DNA of 64,000 nucleotides, from NCBI GenBank assembly GCA_003134765.1, contig PLCM01000032.1:116265-180264 (forward strand), in the 5' to 3' direction. Position 1 is the stretch's first letter. The number at the start of each line of letters is the position of its first letter. The notes beneath the pieces are model-generated. The model was given only the letters and a program-made list of their open reading frames with translations. It ran no database searches and was not told the DNA's origin. The translations under genes were made by a program, and so were the position numbers. This stretch comes from Spartobacteria bacterium (GTDB lineage: Bacteria; Verrucomicrobiota; Verrucomicrobiia; Chthoniobacterales; UBA10450). Below, piece by piece: positions 8,893 through 17,291 of this stretch.

Positions 8893-9795
8893 TCATGTAG
8901 TGGAGAGCAGACGTTCCGGCTCCGGCGAATTTCGAAATTGTTCGTGTTCGCGAATGATTTCTTCGAAGACAGAACGCTCGTTAGGTCCGATGTCGCCGGG
9001 AAATTTGGCGGCGGATCGTTCCCATTTTGCCAGCCAATCGCGGCTGAGCAGTTTGCGTCGTCCGGCGAGTCCGCTTTGGAACGCCGCGGGCGTCAGAGCG
9101 ATGGTCGTCTCGAGCTTTTCTCCCGCGTTGCGGCCCCGGGCGACGTAAAACCCGGCAGCGAGGAGCGCGGCGCGGTTCGCCGTCGAACAGGTGTAGGTGA
9201 AAAGCTCGGCGGGCCGGCCGGCACAGGCGGCGAAGACGCGTTGAAAAGTCGCGGCAGTCCAGAGCTGCGCTGAAGTTTTAGTCGAAAACATGTCGTAGAA
9301 AATAAAGTCCGGTGCGGGGGCGCGGCTCATTGCTTCGAGAAAATCCCCCGGGAAGAGGAGCCAGCTCAAACCGGGATGATTCTGCGATTGCCAGTGACCA
9401 TCCGCGAGAAGCGCCTTGGCCGCGTCGGCTCGAAGATAGGGAAAATCTTCCCGGCAGAGGAGGGCGAGCCGCAGGGAATCAAGATCGTTTTCGAAGCTCA
9501 CGATGCGCATTGGCCGTCCTGCCGGGACTTCCTCGTAGCACTCGATTGCCGCCATCGCATTGGCCGCCGCGCCGAGACCGGCGTCCCAGATCACGAGCGG
9601 TGATTCGTCCTCGGAACTCCTCCCCAGCCTCTCCGCGAGGCGGGATTGTTCGACGTAAAGCTGCCTCGCCTCTTCCATCGGCGCGGTGCGCGAATGCATG
9701 ATCTCGCCCGACGATAACTGGCGGATGCTGGAGAAGCCTTCCCACGCCTTGTGCACCTCGTAGTCGCCGAGTTTTGATGATTGCTTCTGTTTCAT
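8893..9795 (-). CDS. MnmC/MnmD-like SAM-dependent methyltransferase
   Basis: A 300-residue protein started at the ATG at 9795 (MKQKQSSKLGDYEVHKAWEG); a longer frame to 9879 would run further into the divergent promoter region. It shows a Rossmann SAM-binding motif (VIWDAGLGAAANAMAAIECY), an acidic strand end (VSFENDLDSL) and the late motif FIFYDMFSTKTSAQLWT that corresponds to the DxFxPxxNPxxW signature of MnmC N-terminal (DUF752) methyltransferases. Those enzymes finish the mnm5s2U modification of the tRNA wobble base. The oxidoreductase half of bifunctional MnmC is absent, as in MnmD proteins. The substrate is inferred from the family only. Confidence 0.75.
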   Translation of the reverse strand: MKQKQSSKLGDYEVHKAWEGFSSIRQLSSGEIMHSRTAPMEEARQLYVEQSRLAERLGRSSEDESPLVIWDAGLGAAANAMAAIECYEEVPAGRPMRIVSFENDLDSLRLALLCREDFPYLRADAAKALLADGHWQSQNHPGLSWLLFPGDFLEAMSRAPAPDFIFYDMFSTKTSAQLWTAATFQRVFAACAGRPAELFTYTCSTANRAALLAAGFYVARGRNAGEKLETTIALTPAAFQSGLAGRRKLLSRDWLAKWERSAAKFPGDIGPNERSVFEEIIREHEQFRNSPEPERLLSTT

Positions 9796-9900
9796 CCGTG
9801 CCGGCCCGACGGGCGTCGTCAGAAAAATCTCCGCTTGTTTTGTTTCACGGTTGCAGTTGAAAGTGTGGCTCGGCCCCAATCCACATCAAACCAAAGCATT

Positions 9901-10953
9901 ATGAAACGCACCAGCATCCTCATCTCCGCCATCGCTGTCCTCGCGCTTGGAGTTTCTGTCCGGGCCGACCTTTCGTTGCCTGATGTCAGCCAGCTCTCGG
10001 TCATCAAGCAGCGCATCGGATTGACCGACGTTAAGATCACGTATCATCGGCCGTTGGTAAACGGTCGGAAAATCTGGGGTGCGCTCGTCCCGCTCGGCGA
10101 AGTCTGGCGCGCCGGCGCGAACGAAAACACCACGATCGAATTCGGCGATGCCGTTTCCGTCGAGGGACAACCGCTGGCGAAGGGAACCTACGGCCTGCAT
10201 ATGATCCCGACCGCCGACACCTGGACGGTGATTTTTTCCAAGATGTCGACCGCCTGGGGCAGCTACACCTACAGCCAGGCGGAAGATGCGTTGCGGGTGA
10301 CGGTGAAGCCGCGGCCTAACGAAATGGAAGAAGCGCTCGAATACGAATTCGAAGACCTGAAGCCGGAATCGGCCACGGTGACGCTGAAGTGGGAGAAGCT
10401 CGCGGTGCCGTTCAAAGTAGCGGTGAGCGATGACGCGGCCCTGGCGAACATTCGCGGCCAGATGCGCGGCCGCGCCCAATACGAATGGCAGGCGCCAAAC
10501 CAGGCTGCACAGTTCTGCCTCACGAAGAAGATCAACCTCGATGAGGCGTTGAAATGGGTGAACCTCTCGATCCAGAACGAGGAACGCTTTGAGAATCTGA
10601 CGACCAAGTCCGAACTGCTGAAGGCGATGAACAAACCCGACGACGCCAAGAAGGCCTGGGAGCAGGCTATCGCTAAGACCACGCCGGTCGGGCTCTATTC
10701 CTACGGCCGCCGCCTGCAAACTGAGAAAAGGGATGCCGATGCCATGGAGATTTTCAAGGACGTCGCCAAACGCTATCCGGAAACGCCTTACGGGCATTTG
10801 TCGAATGCGCGCATCAAGTCCGCCGCAGGTGATTTTGCCGGCGCCGCCGACGATGCGAAGAAGGCTCACGCCGCCGCCACCTCGGACGCGCAAAAAGCGA
10901 GCATCAAGGCCTTGATTGACCGGCTCCAGGCGAAGCAGGACATCAATAAGTAA
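9901..10953 (+). CDS. Secreted DUF2911 protein with TPR-like C-terminus
   Basis: A 350-residue protein started at the ATG at 9901, which begins a clear signal peptide cleaved near residue 22 (VLALGVSVRA-DLS). Residues about 30-170 form a DUF2911 domain (IKQRIGLTDVKITYHRP, WRAGANENTTIEF, LAKGTYGLHMIP). The remainder is alpha-helical with TPR-like spacing (DAKKAWEQAIAK, YPETPYGHLSNARIKSAAG). DUF2911 proteins are common exported proteins of Bacteroidetes, Acidobacteria and Verrucomicrobia with no assigned function. Divergently transcribed from the methyltransferase with 105 bp between the start codons. Confidence 0.88.
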   Translation: MKRTSILISAIAVLALGVSVRADLSLPDVSQLSVIKQRIGLTDVKITYHRPLVNGRKIWGALVPLGEVWRAGANENTTIEFGDAVSVEGQPLAKGTYGLHMIPTADTWTVIFSKMSTAWGSYTYSQAEDALRVTVKPRPNEMEEALEYEFEDLKPESATVTLKWEKLAVPFKVAVSDDAALANIRGQMRGRAQYEWQAPNQAAQFCLTKKINLDEALKWVNLSIQNEERFENLTTKSELLKAMNKPDDAKKAWEQAIAKTTPVGLYSYGRRLQTEKRDADAMEIFKDVAKRYPETPYGHLSNARIKSAAGDFAGAADDAKKAHAAATSDAQKASIKALIDRLQAKQDINK

Positions 10954-10993
10954 GCGAGCCCGGTTGAACCAATCGCGAAGGGGTATTGCGCTC

Positions 10994-13579
10994 ATGGGTA
11001 ATGGGAGAGCGGTCACGATTGCTCGCAGGATGCTGGGCGTTTTTTTTATGAGCGTCATGCTCCTGCCTGCCGCAGAGCCGCCGCCGGATTTTCCGCGGCC
11101 GATGAACGCGGCTGAAATCCAGCTCGGGCTCCAGAAACTGAACGTATTGGGCCGCGTCCTCTACCTCGCCGCCCATCCCGACGATGAGAATACAAACCTG
11201 ATTGCGCTCTGGGCGAACGGTTCGCTTTACCAGACCGCGTATCTCTCCGTCACCCGCGGCGATGGCGGCCAGAACCTGATCGGACCGGAACTCGGCGAGC
11301 GCCTCGGCGTGATTCGCACCCAGGAACTTCTCGCGGCCCGTCGGACTGATCACGGCCAGCAATTCTTCACGCGCGCTGTCGATTTCGGTTTTTCGAAGAA
11401 CGCCGCCGAAACCCTGCGCATCTGGGACCGTGACAAAATTCTGTCCGATATCGTCTGGATAATTCGGAAGTGGAAACCGGACGTGATCGTCACCCGCTTC
11501 AGTCCGGACGACGACAAAACGCACGGGCACCACACCGCGTCGGCAATCCTGGCGCGGGAAGCGTTTCAAGCGGCCGGCGATCCGAAACGTTTTCCGGAGC
11601 AGCTCGCGTTTGTCGAAGTTTGGAAACCGACACGCATCGTCTGGAACACCTCGCCGTTCTTTTTCCAGAACCGGAACATCCCCTTCGATCCGGCTGGGCT
11701 GACGACTCTGGAAGCCGGAGGATTCAGTCCGCTGCTTGGCAAGGCGTTTACTGAGATTGCCGCCGCCAGTTTAAGCATGCACAAAAGCCAGGGTGTCGGC
11801 AGTCCCCCGCGCCGCGGCGCGCGCAAAGAATATTTCAAGCTGCTCGATGGCACCCCGATGACGAACAGCCTGTTCGATGGGATCGACACGACCTGGGCAC
11901 GCGTGCCGAAGTCGGAAGCAATCGCCGGGAAAGTGAAGCAGCTTCTGGCGACATTCGCTCCCGCTGATCCCGCCGCGTCGGTTCCGAAGCTGTTGGAATT
12001 GCGGAAGGAGCTGGTCGCGAGAATCCCCTCTGGAGGGACGGGCTCTGTTCCGTCCCCAGCGAAGGACGCCACGGCGCGCGTCCCTCCAGACCAGAAAAGT
12101 TGGTTCATCGCCAAGACCGGCGAGATCGATACCCTCATCGCGGCCTGTCTTGGTTTGCACATCGAAAGCTCGACAACCATCGCAGGAGTTTCCGCTGGCC
12201 AGACCCTGCCGATCAAGCTCGAGGCAATCAATCGCTCGAATGTCCCGGTGCAATTGCTCGAAGCGCGGGCGCCCGTTTCCGGACAGGATTCGCGCCTGGA
12301 TGTGGCGTTGCTCCAGGACCAGTTCGTCGCGAAGGATCTTTCGCCGGCGCTGCCGAAAGAAGTTACCTACACGCAACCGTATTGGCTCCGGAAGCCGGCC
12401 GCGATCGGCACGTTCACGGTCGACGATCAGAAGTTGATCGGACTCGCCGAGAATCCACCTCCATTTCCGGTGGAAGTCACTTTGCGGGTCGGCGATCAGG
12501 AGCTCTCCTACCTGGTCGACACGAAATATCGCACGGTCGATCCCGTGATTGGCGAGGTCCGCCAGAACGTCGTCATCGCTCCGCCGGTCTTCGCGAATCT
12601 GCAGAACTCGGTTTTCGTTTTTGGCGACGACAAACCGAAGACGGTCCAGGTGCGAGTCACTGCTTCCACGGGCGCCGTCCGCGGCGATATTCGGCTTGAA
12701 GCGCCAAAAGGATGGCGGATTGAGCCCGCTTCGGTTCCGGTGGAACTGAAAGCCGCTGACGCCGAATCGTTCGCCACGTTTACGATCCATCCGCCTCCGA
12801 AGCCGGGCGAGGGAACCTTGCGCGCGGTCGTGAATGTCGATGGTCACGATTACTCATTCGCGCGAGAACGTATTTCGTATCAGCACATCGGCGTCCACAT
12901 CCTGATGCCGGCCGCCGAAGCGAAAATCGTCCGCGCCGATATCAAAAAGAAAGGCGAGCTGATCGGCTACATTCCCGGCGCCGGTGATGACATCCCGCAA
13001 AGCCTTCAGCAAATCGGCTACAACGTGAAGGTGCTCGACGGGTCCGAGATCACCGCCGAAAACCTCAGGCGTTTCGATGCCGTCGTGCTCGGCATTCGCG
13101 CCTACAACACGCAGGAGCGGATCACGGCGTGGCAACCGGAGTTGCTGGCTTATGTGAAAGCAGGCGGAGTCGTCGTCGCGCAATATAACACCACCGCCGA
13201 GCTCAAAACGAAAGAGATCGGTCCCTTCCCATTCGAGATTTCACGCGACCGCGTCACGGACGAAACCGCGGAGATTCGCCTCCTCGCGCCCGATCATCCG
13301 GTGTTAAACACGCCGAACAGAATCAGTGCCGACGATTTCAAAAGCTGGGTGCAGGAGCGCGGCCTTTATTTTCCGAACAAATGGGACGCGAATTGGACGG
13401 CGCTCCTTTCCTGCAACGATCCCGGTGAAAAACCGCTCGACGGCGGTTTGCTCGTCGCGAAGTCGGGCCAGGGGTACTTCGTCTACACCGGCTACGCCTT
13501 TTTCCGGCAATTGCCCGCCGGCGTTCCCGGCGCCTATCGCCTCTTCGCGAACCTGGTTTCGCTCCGGGATGTGAAATGA
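10994..13579 (+). CDS. Exported PIG-L (LmbE-type) deacetylase, multidomain
   Basis: An 861-residue protein from the ATG at 10994; a start at 10916 would overlap the previous gene and destroy the signal peptide (VTIARRMLGVFFMSVMLL). The N-terminal 270 residues are a zinc-dependent PIG-L/LmbE deacetylase domain with the AHPDDE motif and the second metal-ligand motif HGHHTAS. Beta-rich middle domains follow, then a C-terminal domain resembling ThuA/GATase1-like folds (FDAVVLGIRAYNTQERI, VKAGGVVVAQYNTT). The family removes N-acetyl groups from amino sugars; the substrate here is unknown, and extracytoplasmic sugar or glycan is likely given export. A 62-bp palindromic repeat (12029-12090) is embedded in frame. 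Confidence 0.9.
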   Translation: MGNGRAVTIARRMLGVFFMSVMLLPAAEPPPDFPRPMNAAEIQLGLQKLNVLGRVLYLAAHPDDENTNLIALWANGSLYQTAYLSVTRGDGGQNLIGPELGERLGVIRTQELLAARRTDHGQQFFTRAVDFGFSKNAAETLRIWDRDKILSDIVWIIRKWKPDVIVTRFSPDDDKTHGHHTASAILAREAFQAAGDPKRFPEQLAFVEVWKPTRIVWNTSPFFFQNRNIPFDPAGLTTLEAGGFSPLLGKAFTEIAAASLSMHKSQGVGSPPRRGARKEYFKLLDGTPMTNSLFDGIDTTWARVPKSEAIAGKVKQLLATFAPADPAASVPKLLELRKELVARIPSGGTGSVPSPAKDATARVPPDQKSWFIAKTGEIDTLIAACLGLHIESSTTIAGVSAGQTLPIKLEAINRSNVPVQLLEARAPVSGQDSRLDVALLQDQFVAKDLSPALPKEVTYTQPYWLRKPAAIGTFTVDDQKLIGLAENPPPFPVEVTLRVGDQELSYLVDTKYRTVDPVIGEVRQNVVIAPPVFANLQNSVFVFGDDKPKTVQVRVTASTGAVRGDIRLEAPKGWRIEPASVPVELKAADAESFATFTIHPPPKPGEGTLRAVVNVDGHDYSFARERISYQHIGVHILMPAAEAKIVRADIKKKGELIGYIPGAGDDIPQSLQQIGYNVKVLDGSEITAENLRRFDAVVLGIRAYNTQERITAWQPELLAYVKAGGVVVAQYNTTAELKTKEIGPFPFEISRDRVTDETAEIRLLAPDHPVLNTPNRISADDFKSWVQERGLYFPNKWDANWTALLSCNDPGEKPLDGGLLVAKSGQGYFVYTGYAFFRQLPAGVPGAYRLFANLVSLRDVK
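12029..12090. repeat. Palindromic repeat inserted in frame within the PIG-L gene
   Basis: A perfect 12-bp terminal inverted repeat (TCTGGAGGGACG / CGTCCCTCCAGA) bounds 62 bp that remain open in the reading frame of the host gene. They encode a low-complexity linker (SGGTGSVPSPAKDATARVP) between the deacetylase domain and the next domain. No second copy was seen in the window. Confidence 0.7.
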
Positions 13580-13599
13580 GAATTGACCAGATCCGCCGC

Positions 13600-13945
13600 C
13601 CCTTGGCAGGGGCTTCGCTGGTGAATGCCTGGATACCCAGAGTTCCGCTGCGCTCCACTCCGGGCTTTAGTCCGACGCACCCTCCAGGTGCTCGATTGAT
13701 AGAGCGTCACGCCGACAATCGCCGATCTCGAACGGATAGTGTGTTCAACTGCCTAACGAATGTTTACGCGGCGAAACGGAGCGCCGGAGGCGCGAATCAT
13801 CACAGCCCTATCGGACCCGCGCGACTGCAAAATTTTGGCAGCTCAGCGCCGGAGGCGCGAAGGATTACAGCCCGGAGTGGAGCGCAGTGAAACTCCGGGG
13901 GACAGATTCATCATGTTCTCGAACCCCTAACAAGGGGTGACGGAA
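13600..13945. repeat. REP array left of the RAYT transposase
   Basis: This gene-free stretch between the PIG-L gene and the transposase is a string of short palindromic modules. In order: CCCCTTGGCAGGGG; GAGTTCCGCTGCGCTCCACT followed by CGGGCTTTAGTCCGACGCAC; AGCGCCGGAGGCGCG twice; CAGCCCGGAGTGGAGCGCAG; and AACCCCTAACAAGGGGTGACG. The same modules in the same order and orientation occur on the other side of the transposase (14424-14675), so the two arrays are direct repeats. Short frames in it are not credible genes. Confidence 0.85.
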
Positions 13946-13958
13946 GCACGACTTGCTC

Positions 13959-14405
13959 TCAAAGGTATCGTTCATCAAACGGCAAATCATGTGCCCGCAA
14001 GATCACTTTGAGTTCCTCGAGAAACGAAACAGTTCGATGATGTTCTTCCTGTCTCTCGACGTAACGGCGCACCTTTGGCACCTGCGACTCACTCACGGTG
14101 AACGCGCCATATCCTTCCTGCCACGAAAACCCGGCCGCGCCCTTAAAGGTCCGGGAAATCCAACCCGACGAGTTCGCCTTCAATTCGCCGACGATTTTCG
14201 AGAGCGCCTTGTCCTGCCGCAGTTTTGCCAGGATGTGAACGTGATCAGCGGTTCCATTGACGATCAGCGCGATTCCCTTTTCGTCGCGAATCGCACCACC
14301 GAGATACTGGTGCGTTCTAATGCGGATCTCCGGCGTAAGCCGCGGTTCACGTCCTTTGGTCGAAAAGACAATGTGATAGAGGAGATTGCAGTGGGAGGAA
14401 CTCAT
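13959..14405 (-). CDS. REP-associated tyrosine transposase (IS200/IS605-type Y1)
   Basis: A 148-residue HUH transposase, the full length of the IS200/RAYT TnpA family. The metal-binding HUH motif is His55-Val-His57 (GTADHVHILAKL) and the probable nucleophile is Tyr115 in RRYVERQEEHHR, the signature of REP-associated tyrosine transposases. Such enzymes cut and join single-stranded DNA at REP hairpins. The gene is flanked on both sides by REP-like arrays in direct repeat, exactly the setting expected of a RAYT/REPtron. No tnpB or cargo gene is present. All catalytic residues appear intact, so it may be active. Confidence 0.88.
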   Translation of the reverse strand: MSSSHCNLLYHIVFSTKGREPRLTPEIRIRTHQYLGGAIRDEKGIALIVNGTADHVHILAKLRQDKALSKIVGELKANSSGWISRTFKGAAGFSWQEGYGAFTVSESQVPKVRRYVERQEEHHRTVSFLEELKVILRAHDLPFDERYL

Positions 14406-14423
14406 GAGGGGCCTTTCCGTCGC

Positions 14424-14675
14424 CCCTTTTCAGGGGCTTTGGCGTTTTTGGATATTACACCCGGAGTTCCGCTGTGCTCCACTCCCGGCTCTAGTCCGGC
14501 GCACCCTTCTGGTGCTCTGATCCTTACCGCCCTGCGCTTCCCGTGGCGCGCGAAGTCCGATTCGCCCAACCAGCGCCGGAGGCGCGGTGGAGTAAAGCCC
14601 GGAGCCGAGCGCAGCGGAGGTCCGGGAACGCGTCGGGTCCAAATTTTTGAACCCCTGACAAGGGGTGACGGAGAA
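14424..14675. repeat. REP array right of the RAYT transposase
   Basis: Direct-repeat counterpart of 13600-13945: CCCCTTTTCAGGGGCTT, GAGTTCCGCTGTGCTCCACT with a CTAGTCCGGCGCACCCTTCT module, AGCGCCGGAGGCGCG, GCCCGGAGCCGAGCGCAGCG and AACCCCTGACAAGGGGTGACG. It fills the space between the transposase start and the next gene. Confidence 0.85.
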
Positions 14676-14713
14676 CACGTCTGGTTACAGGCTGGACCCG
14701 CCGGCGAATTGAA

Positions 14714-14833
14714 ATGACGACACACGATCATCCGCCGTTCTTTTCGACCTGGCGGAAGGCCTATTGGTTTGCGATCGCGCTTTTTGCCGTGGAAGTCGCG
14801 CTGCTCTACGCCTTCACGCTTCGGTTTTCGTGA
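14714..14833 (+). CDS. Small membrane protein preceding the symporter
   Basis: A 39-residue protein (MTTHDHPPFFSTWRKAYW, then FAIALFAVEVALLYAFTLRF) with one transmembrane helix. Its TGA overlaps the GTG start of the symporter gene (GTGA). Small one-helix proteins commonly sit just before SLC5-type symporters and are thought to be accessory subunits, as in the YjcH/ActP pair. The coupling and the hydrophobic composition support a real gene. Confidence 0.7.
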   Translation: MTTHDHPPFFSTWRKAYWFAIALFAVEVALLYAFTLRFS

Positions 14834-16524
14834 ACCGGTTCGATTACATCGTCCTCTTCGCGACGATTCTCGCGATCCCGCTTTACGGACTCTGGCGCAC
14901 TTACAACCATCCGAACCTTCGCGAGTACCTCAAAGGCGACAAAACAATTCGCTGGGGGACCATTGGGCTCTCGGTCCTCGCCACCCAGGCTGGCCCGATC
15001 ACGTTCCTCTCGATGCCGGGACAGGCCTACGAAAGCGGCATCGGGTTCATCCAAAACTATTTCGGCCAGCCGTTCGCGCTCATCATGGTCTGCGCGATTT
15101 TTGTTCCGATCTATCAACGACTGAAGGTTTACACCGCCTACGAATATCTCGGCCAGCGGTTCGACAAAAAGACGCGGCTCCTCGGCGCCTTCCTCTTTCT
15201 GATTCAGCGGGGAATCGCGGGCGGAATCACGATCTACGCGCCGGCCATCATTCTTTCCGCGCTGCTCGGCTGGGACTTGAACCTGACCATCTGGCTCGCG
15301 GGCGGCTTCGTCATTGTCTACACCGTGGTCGGCGGCACGAAAATCGTCAGCCTCACCCAGCGCTATCAGATTCTCGTGATCTTCATCGGCATGGCTCTTG
15401 CCTTTGGAATCGCCGTCCATCGTTTGCCGGCCGACTTGTCATTCACCGGCGCGCTCTCTCTTGCCGGTAAAATGGGAAAACTCCAGGCGGTCGATTTCTC
15501 GATTGACCCGTCGAAGCGCTACACGTTTTGGTCCGGCATCCTCGGCGGCTTCTTTCTTTCGCTCTCCTACTTCGGCGCCGATCAATCGCAGGTGCAGCGT
15601 TATCTCGCCGGCGGTTCGCTGCGCGCGAGCCGGATCGGTTTGCTTTTCAACGCCCTCGTGAAAGTGCCGCTGCAGTTCCTGATTCTGCTCCTCGGCGCGA
15701 TGGTTTTTCTTTTCTATCAATTCGAAAAGCCGCCCATGTTTTTCAATCAGCCGAGTTACCAGCGCGCGATCGAGCGCGGCTCCGGTCCGCAGCTGGCCGC
15801 GCTTCAATCCCAGTTCGATGAAGTTTTCGAAAAGAAACGCGAGGTGCTCCAGACCCGTCCGGCGGATTCCACACCCGCATCGCAAGCATGGTCCTCGCAA
15901 ATCCGGGAGCTCGACGCGCGCGCCCGCTCTCTTCGCGACGAGACCAAAAAGATTCTCGACCAGGCCGGCACCAGTCCGAAAAGCAAAGACTCCGATTATG
16001 TTTTTATTACCTTCGTCCTGCAGCACCTGCCGCATGGGGTAGTTGGTTTGCTCGTCGCCGTAATTTTTTGCGCGACGATGTCGGCAACCTCCGCGGTCTT
16101 GAACGCCCTCGGCTCTACCACCGCTGTCGATTTTTATCGATTATTCCGGCCGGGCGCGACGGATCACCATTATGTCGTTGCCACCCGATGGCTGACCGCG
16201 GCGTGGGGCCTGGTCGCGATCGCCGTCGCTTCCTTTTGCAGTTTGGTGGAGAACCTGATCGAAGCCGGAAACATTCTGGCCTCCGTCTTCTACGGCAGCA
16301 TCCTGGGCCTTTTCCTGGCGGCGTTCTTTTTGCGCCGCGTGCGCGGCTCAGCGGTTTTCTTCGCCGCCGTCCTCGCGCAAACCATGGTGCTCATTCTCTT
16401 CTTCACCACGAACATCGGCTATCTCTGGTACAACTTTATCGGCTGCATCGCCGTTCTCCTCTTTGCCTGGATCCTGCAATCGACTGTTTTCCGGACTGAC
16501 GATCCGGCCGCGGTCTCGACCTGA
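14830..16524 (+). CDS. Sodium:solute symporter family (SSS/SLC5) protein
   Basis: A 564-residue multi-spanning inner-membrane transporter started at GTG 14830, within the stop codon of the preceding small gene. SSS features include an early helix pair with LSVLATQAGPITFLSMPGQA, the Gly-rich GGFVIVYTVVGGTKIVSLTQ segment and SLSYFGADQSQVQRYLAGGS, the last matching the conserved region around the substrate and sodium sites. A charged cytoplasmic insertion of about 80 residues (near 330-410) separates late helices. The substrate (sugar, amino acid or organic acid) cannot be read from the sequence. It overlaps the next gene by one base, suggesting cotranscription with the bsh-like genes. Confidence 0.9.
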   Translation: MNRFDYIVLFATILAIPLYGLWRTYNHPNLREYLKGDKTIRWGTIGLSVLATQAGPITFLSMPGQAYESGIGFIQNYFGQPFALIMVCAIFVPIYQRLKVYTAYEYLGQRFDKKTRLLGAFLFLIQRGIAGGITIYAPAIILSALLGWDLNLTIWLAGGFVIVYTVVGGTKIVSLTQRYQILVIFIGMALAFGIAVHRLPADLSFTGALSLAGKMGKLQAVDFSIDPSKRYTFWSGILGGFFLSLSYFGADQSQVQRYLAGGSLRASRIGLLFNALVKVPLQFLILLLGAMVFLFYQFEKPPMFFNQPSYQRAIERGSGPQLAALQSQFDEVFEKKREVLQTRPADSTPASQAWSSQIRELDARARSLRDETKKILDQAGTSPKSKDSDYVFITFVLQHLPHGVVGLLVAVIFCATMSATSAVLNALGSTTAVDFYRLFRPGATDHHYVVATRWLTAAWGLVAIAVASFCSLVENLIEAGNILASVFYGSILGLFLAAFFLRRVRGSAVFFAAVLAQTMVLILFFTTNIGYLWYNFIGCIAVLLFAWILQSTVFRTDDPAAVST

Positions 16525-17291
16525 TGGCACCGCCGATCATTTGTTTCGGGCAACAGCCGTGCGGCTTTTTTCCGAAACGGTTTCTCTGGGCCAAGATCGT
16601 CACCGCCCGCCGTCTGCAACGCGAGCTCGGCGGTGAGATCGTCTTCTTTTTCCACGACAGCGACCACGATTCCCGGGAGACGACGACCGTTTTACGCGAC
16701 CGGCACACCCGTCAGGAGCAGGCGCTCAATTTCCAATTCGCGAACAAGATTCAGAAGCAGTTTTCCCCCTTGTATGCGAAACGCCTGTTGCCGGATTGGC
16801 AGGCAAAAGTGGCCCGGCAGCTCCCGAACTACGTTGCTCCGGATCTCGTCGAACACTTCAAAGCTGTCGAAGCGTCCAACGCCGCGGATTTTTGCAGGGA
16901 GATGTATGCGCGGATGGGTTTGCTGGATGGCGTCAGGGTGGAGCGTTCGGGCGACGCCGATTTCCGGAAACGCGCCGCAGCGATCGACGACTATTTTGTT
17001 GATGTGACCTGGGAAGGCGAGGTGGTCCGGGCCCGCTACCGCAACGGCAAACTGCTTCTGCACAAAGGCGCCGACCGCTACATCGAGCTGCCTACCCAAA
17101 CCTTCGGCGCTGCTCAAATCAGTCCCACGCGCGATACTCGTCTGCGCTGGATGCAGTCCGTTGTTCATTGCACGCATTACGTGGCCGGGGCCGGGGAACG
17201 TGAATATCTCAACGAAGCGGATGCGGCCGGCGTGACTTTCGTCCAGCGCGATGAGGTATCAGATTCGGGTCTCGCGTATATTGGAGATTGA
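16524..17291 (+). CDS. BshC-like N-terminal-domain protein
   Basis: A 255-residue protein starting with ATG inside the symporter stop codon (TGATG). The opening IICFGQQPCGFFPKRFLWAK, followed by FFFHDSDHDSRET, resembles the start of BshC (the cysteine-adding bacillithiol ligase: TGQQPG, then ASEDHD). The protein is only about half the length of BshC (about 540 residues) and lacks the C-terminal coiled-coil region. It is followed with a one-base overlap by a BshA-like gene, the first enzyme of bacillithiol synthesis, which supports the assignment. It could be a shortened BshC, a paralogue with another role, or an unrelated nucleotide-binding protein. Function inferred, not shown. Confidence 0.55.
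   Translation: MAPPIICFGQQPCGFFPKRFLWAKIVTARRLQRELGGEIVFFFHDSDHDSRETTTVLRDRHTRQEQALNFQFANKIQKQFSPLYAKRLLPDWQAKVARQLPNYVAPDLVEHFKAVEASNAADFCREMYARMGLLDGVRVERSGDADFRKRAAAIDDYFVDVTWEGEVVRARYRNGKLLLHKGADRYIELPTQTFGAAQISPTRDTRLRWMQSVVHCTHYVAGAGEREYLNEADAAGVTFVQRDEVSDSGLAYIGD

Noticed and set aside
10994..13579. PIG-L protein as BshB of the bacillithiol pathway
   Set aside because: It is about three times too long, exported and separated from the BshA-like gene by a transposase and a transporter.
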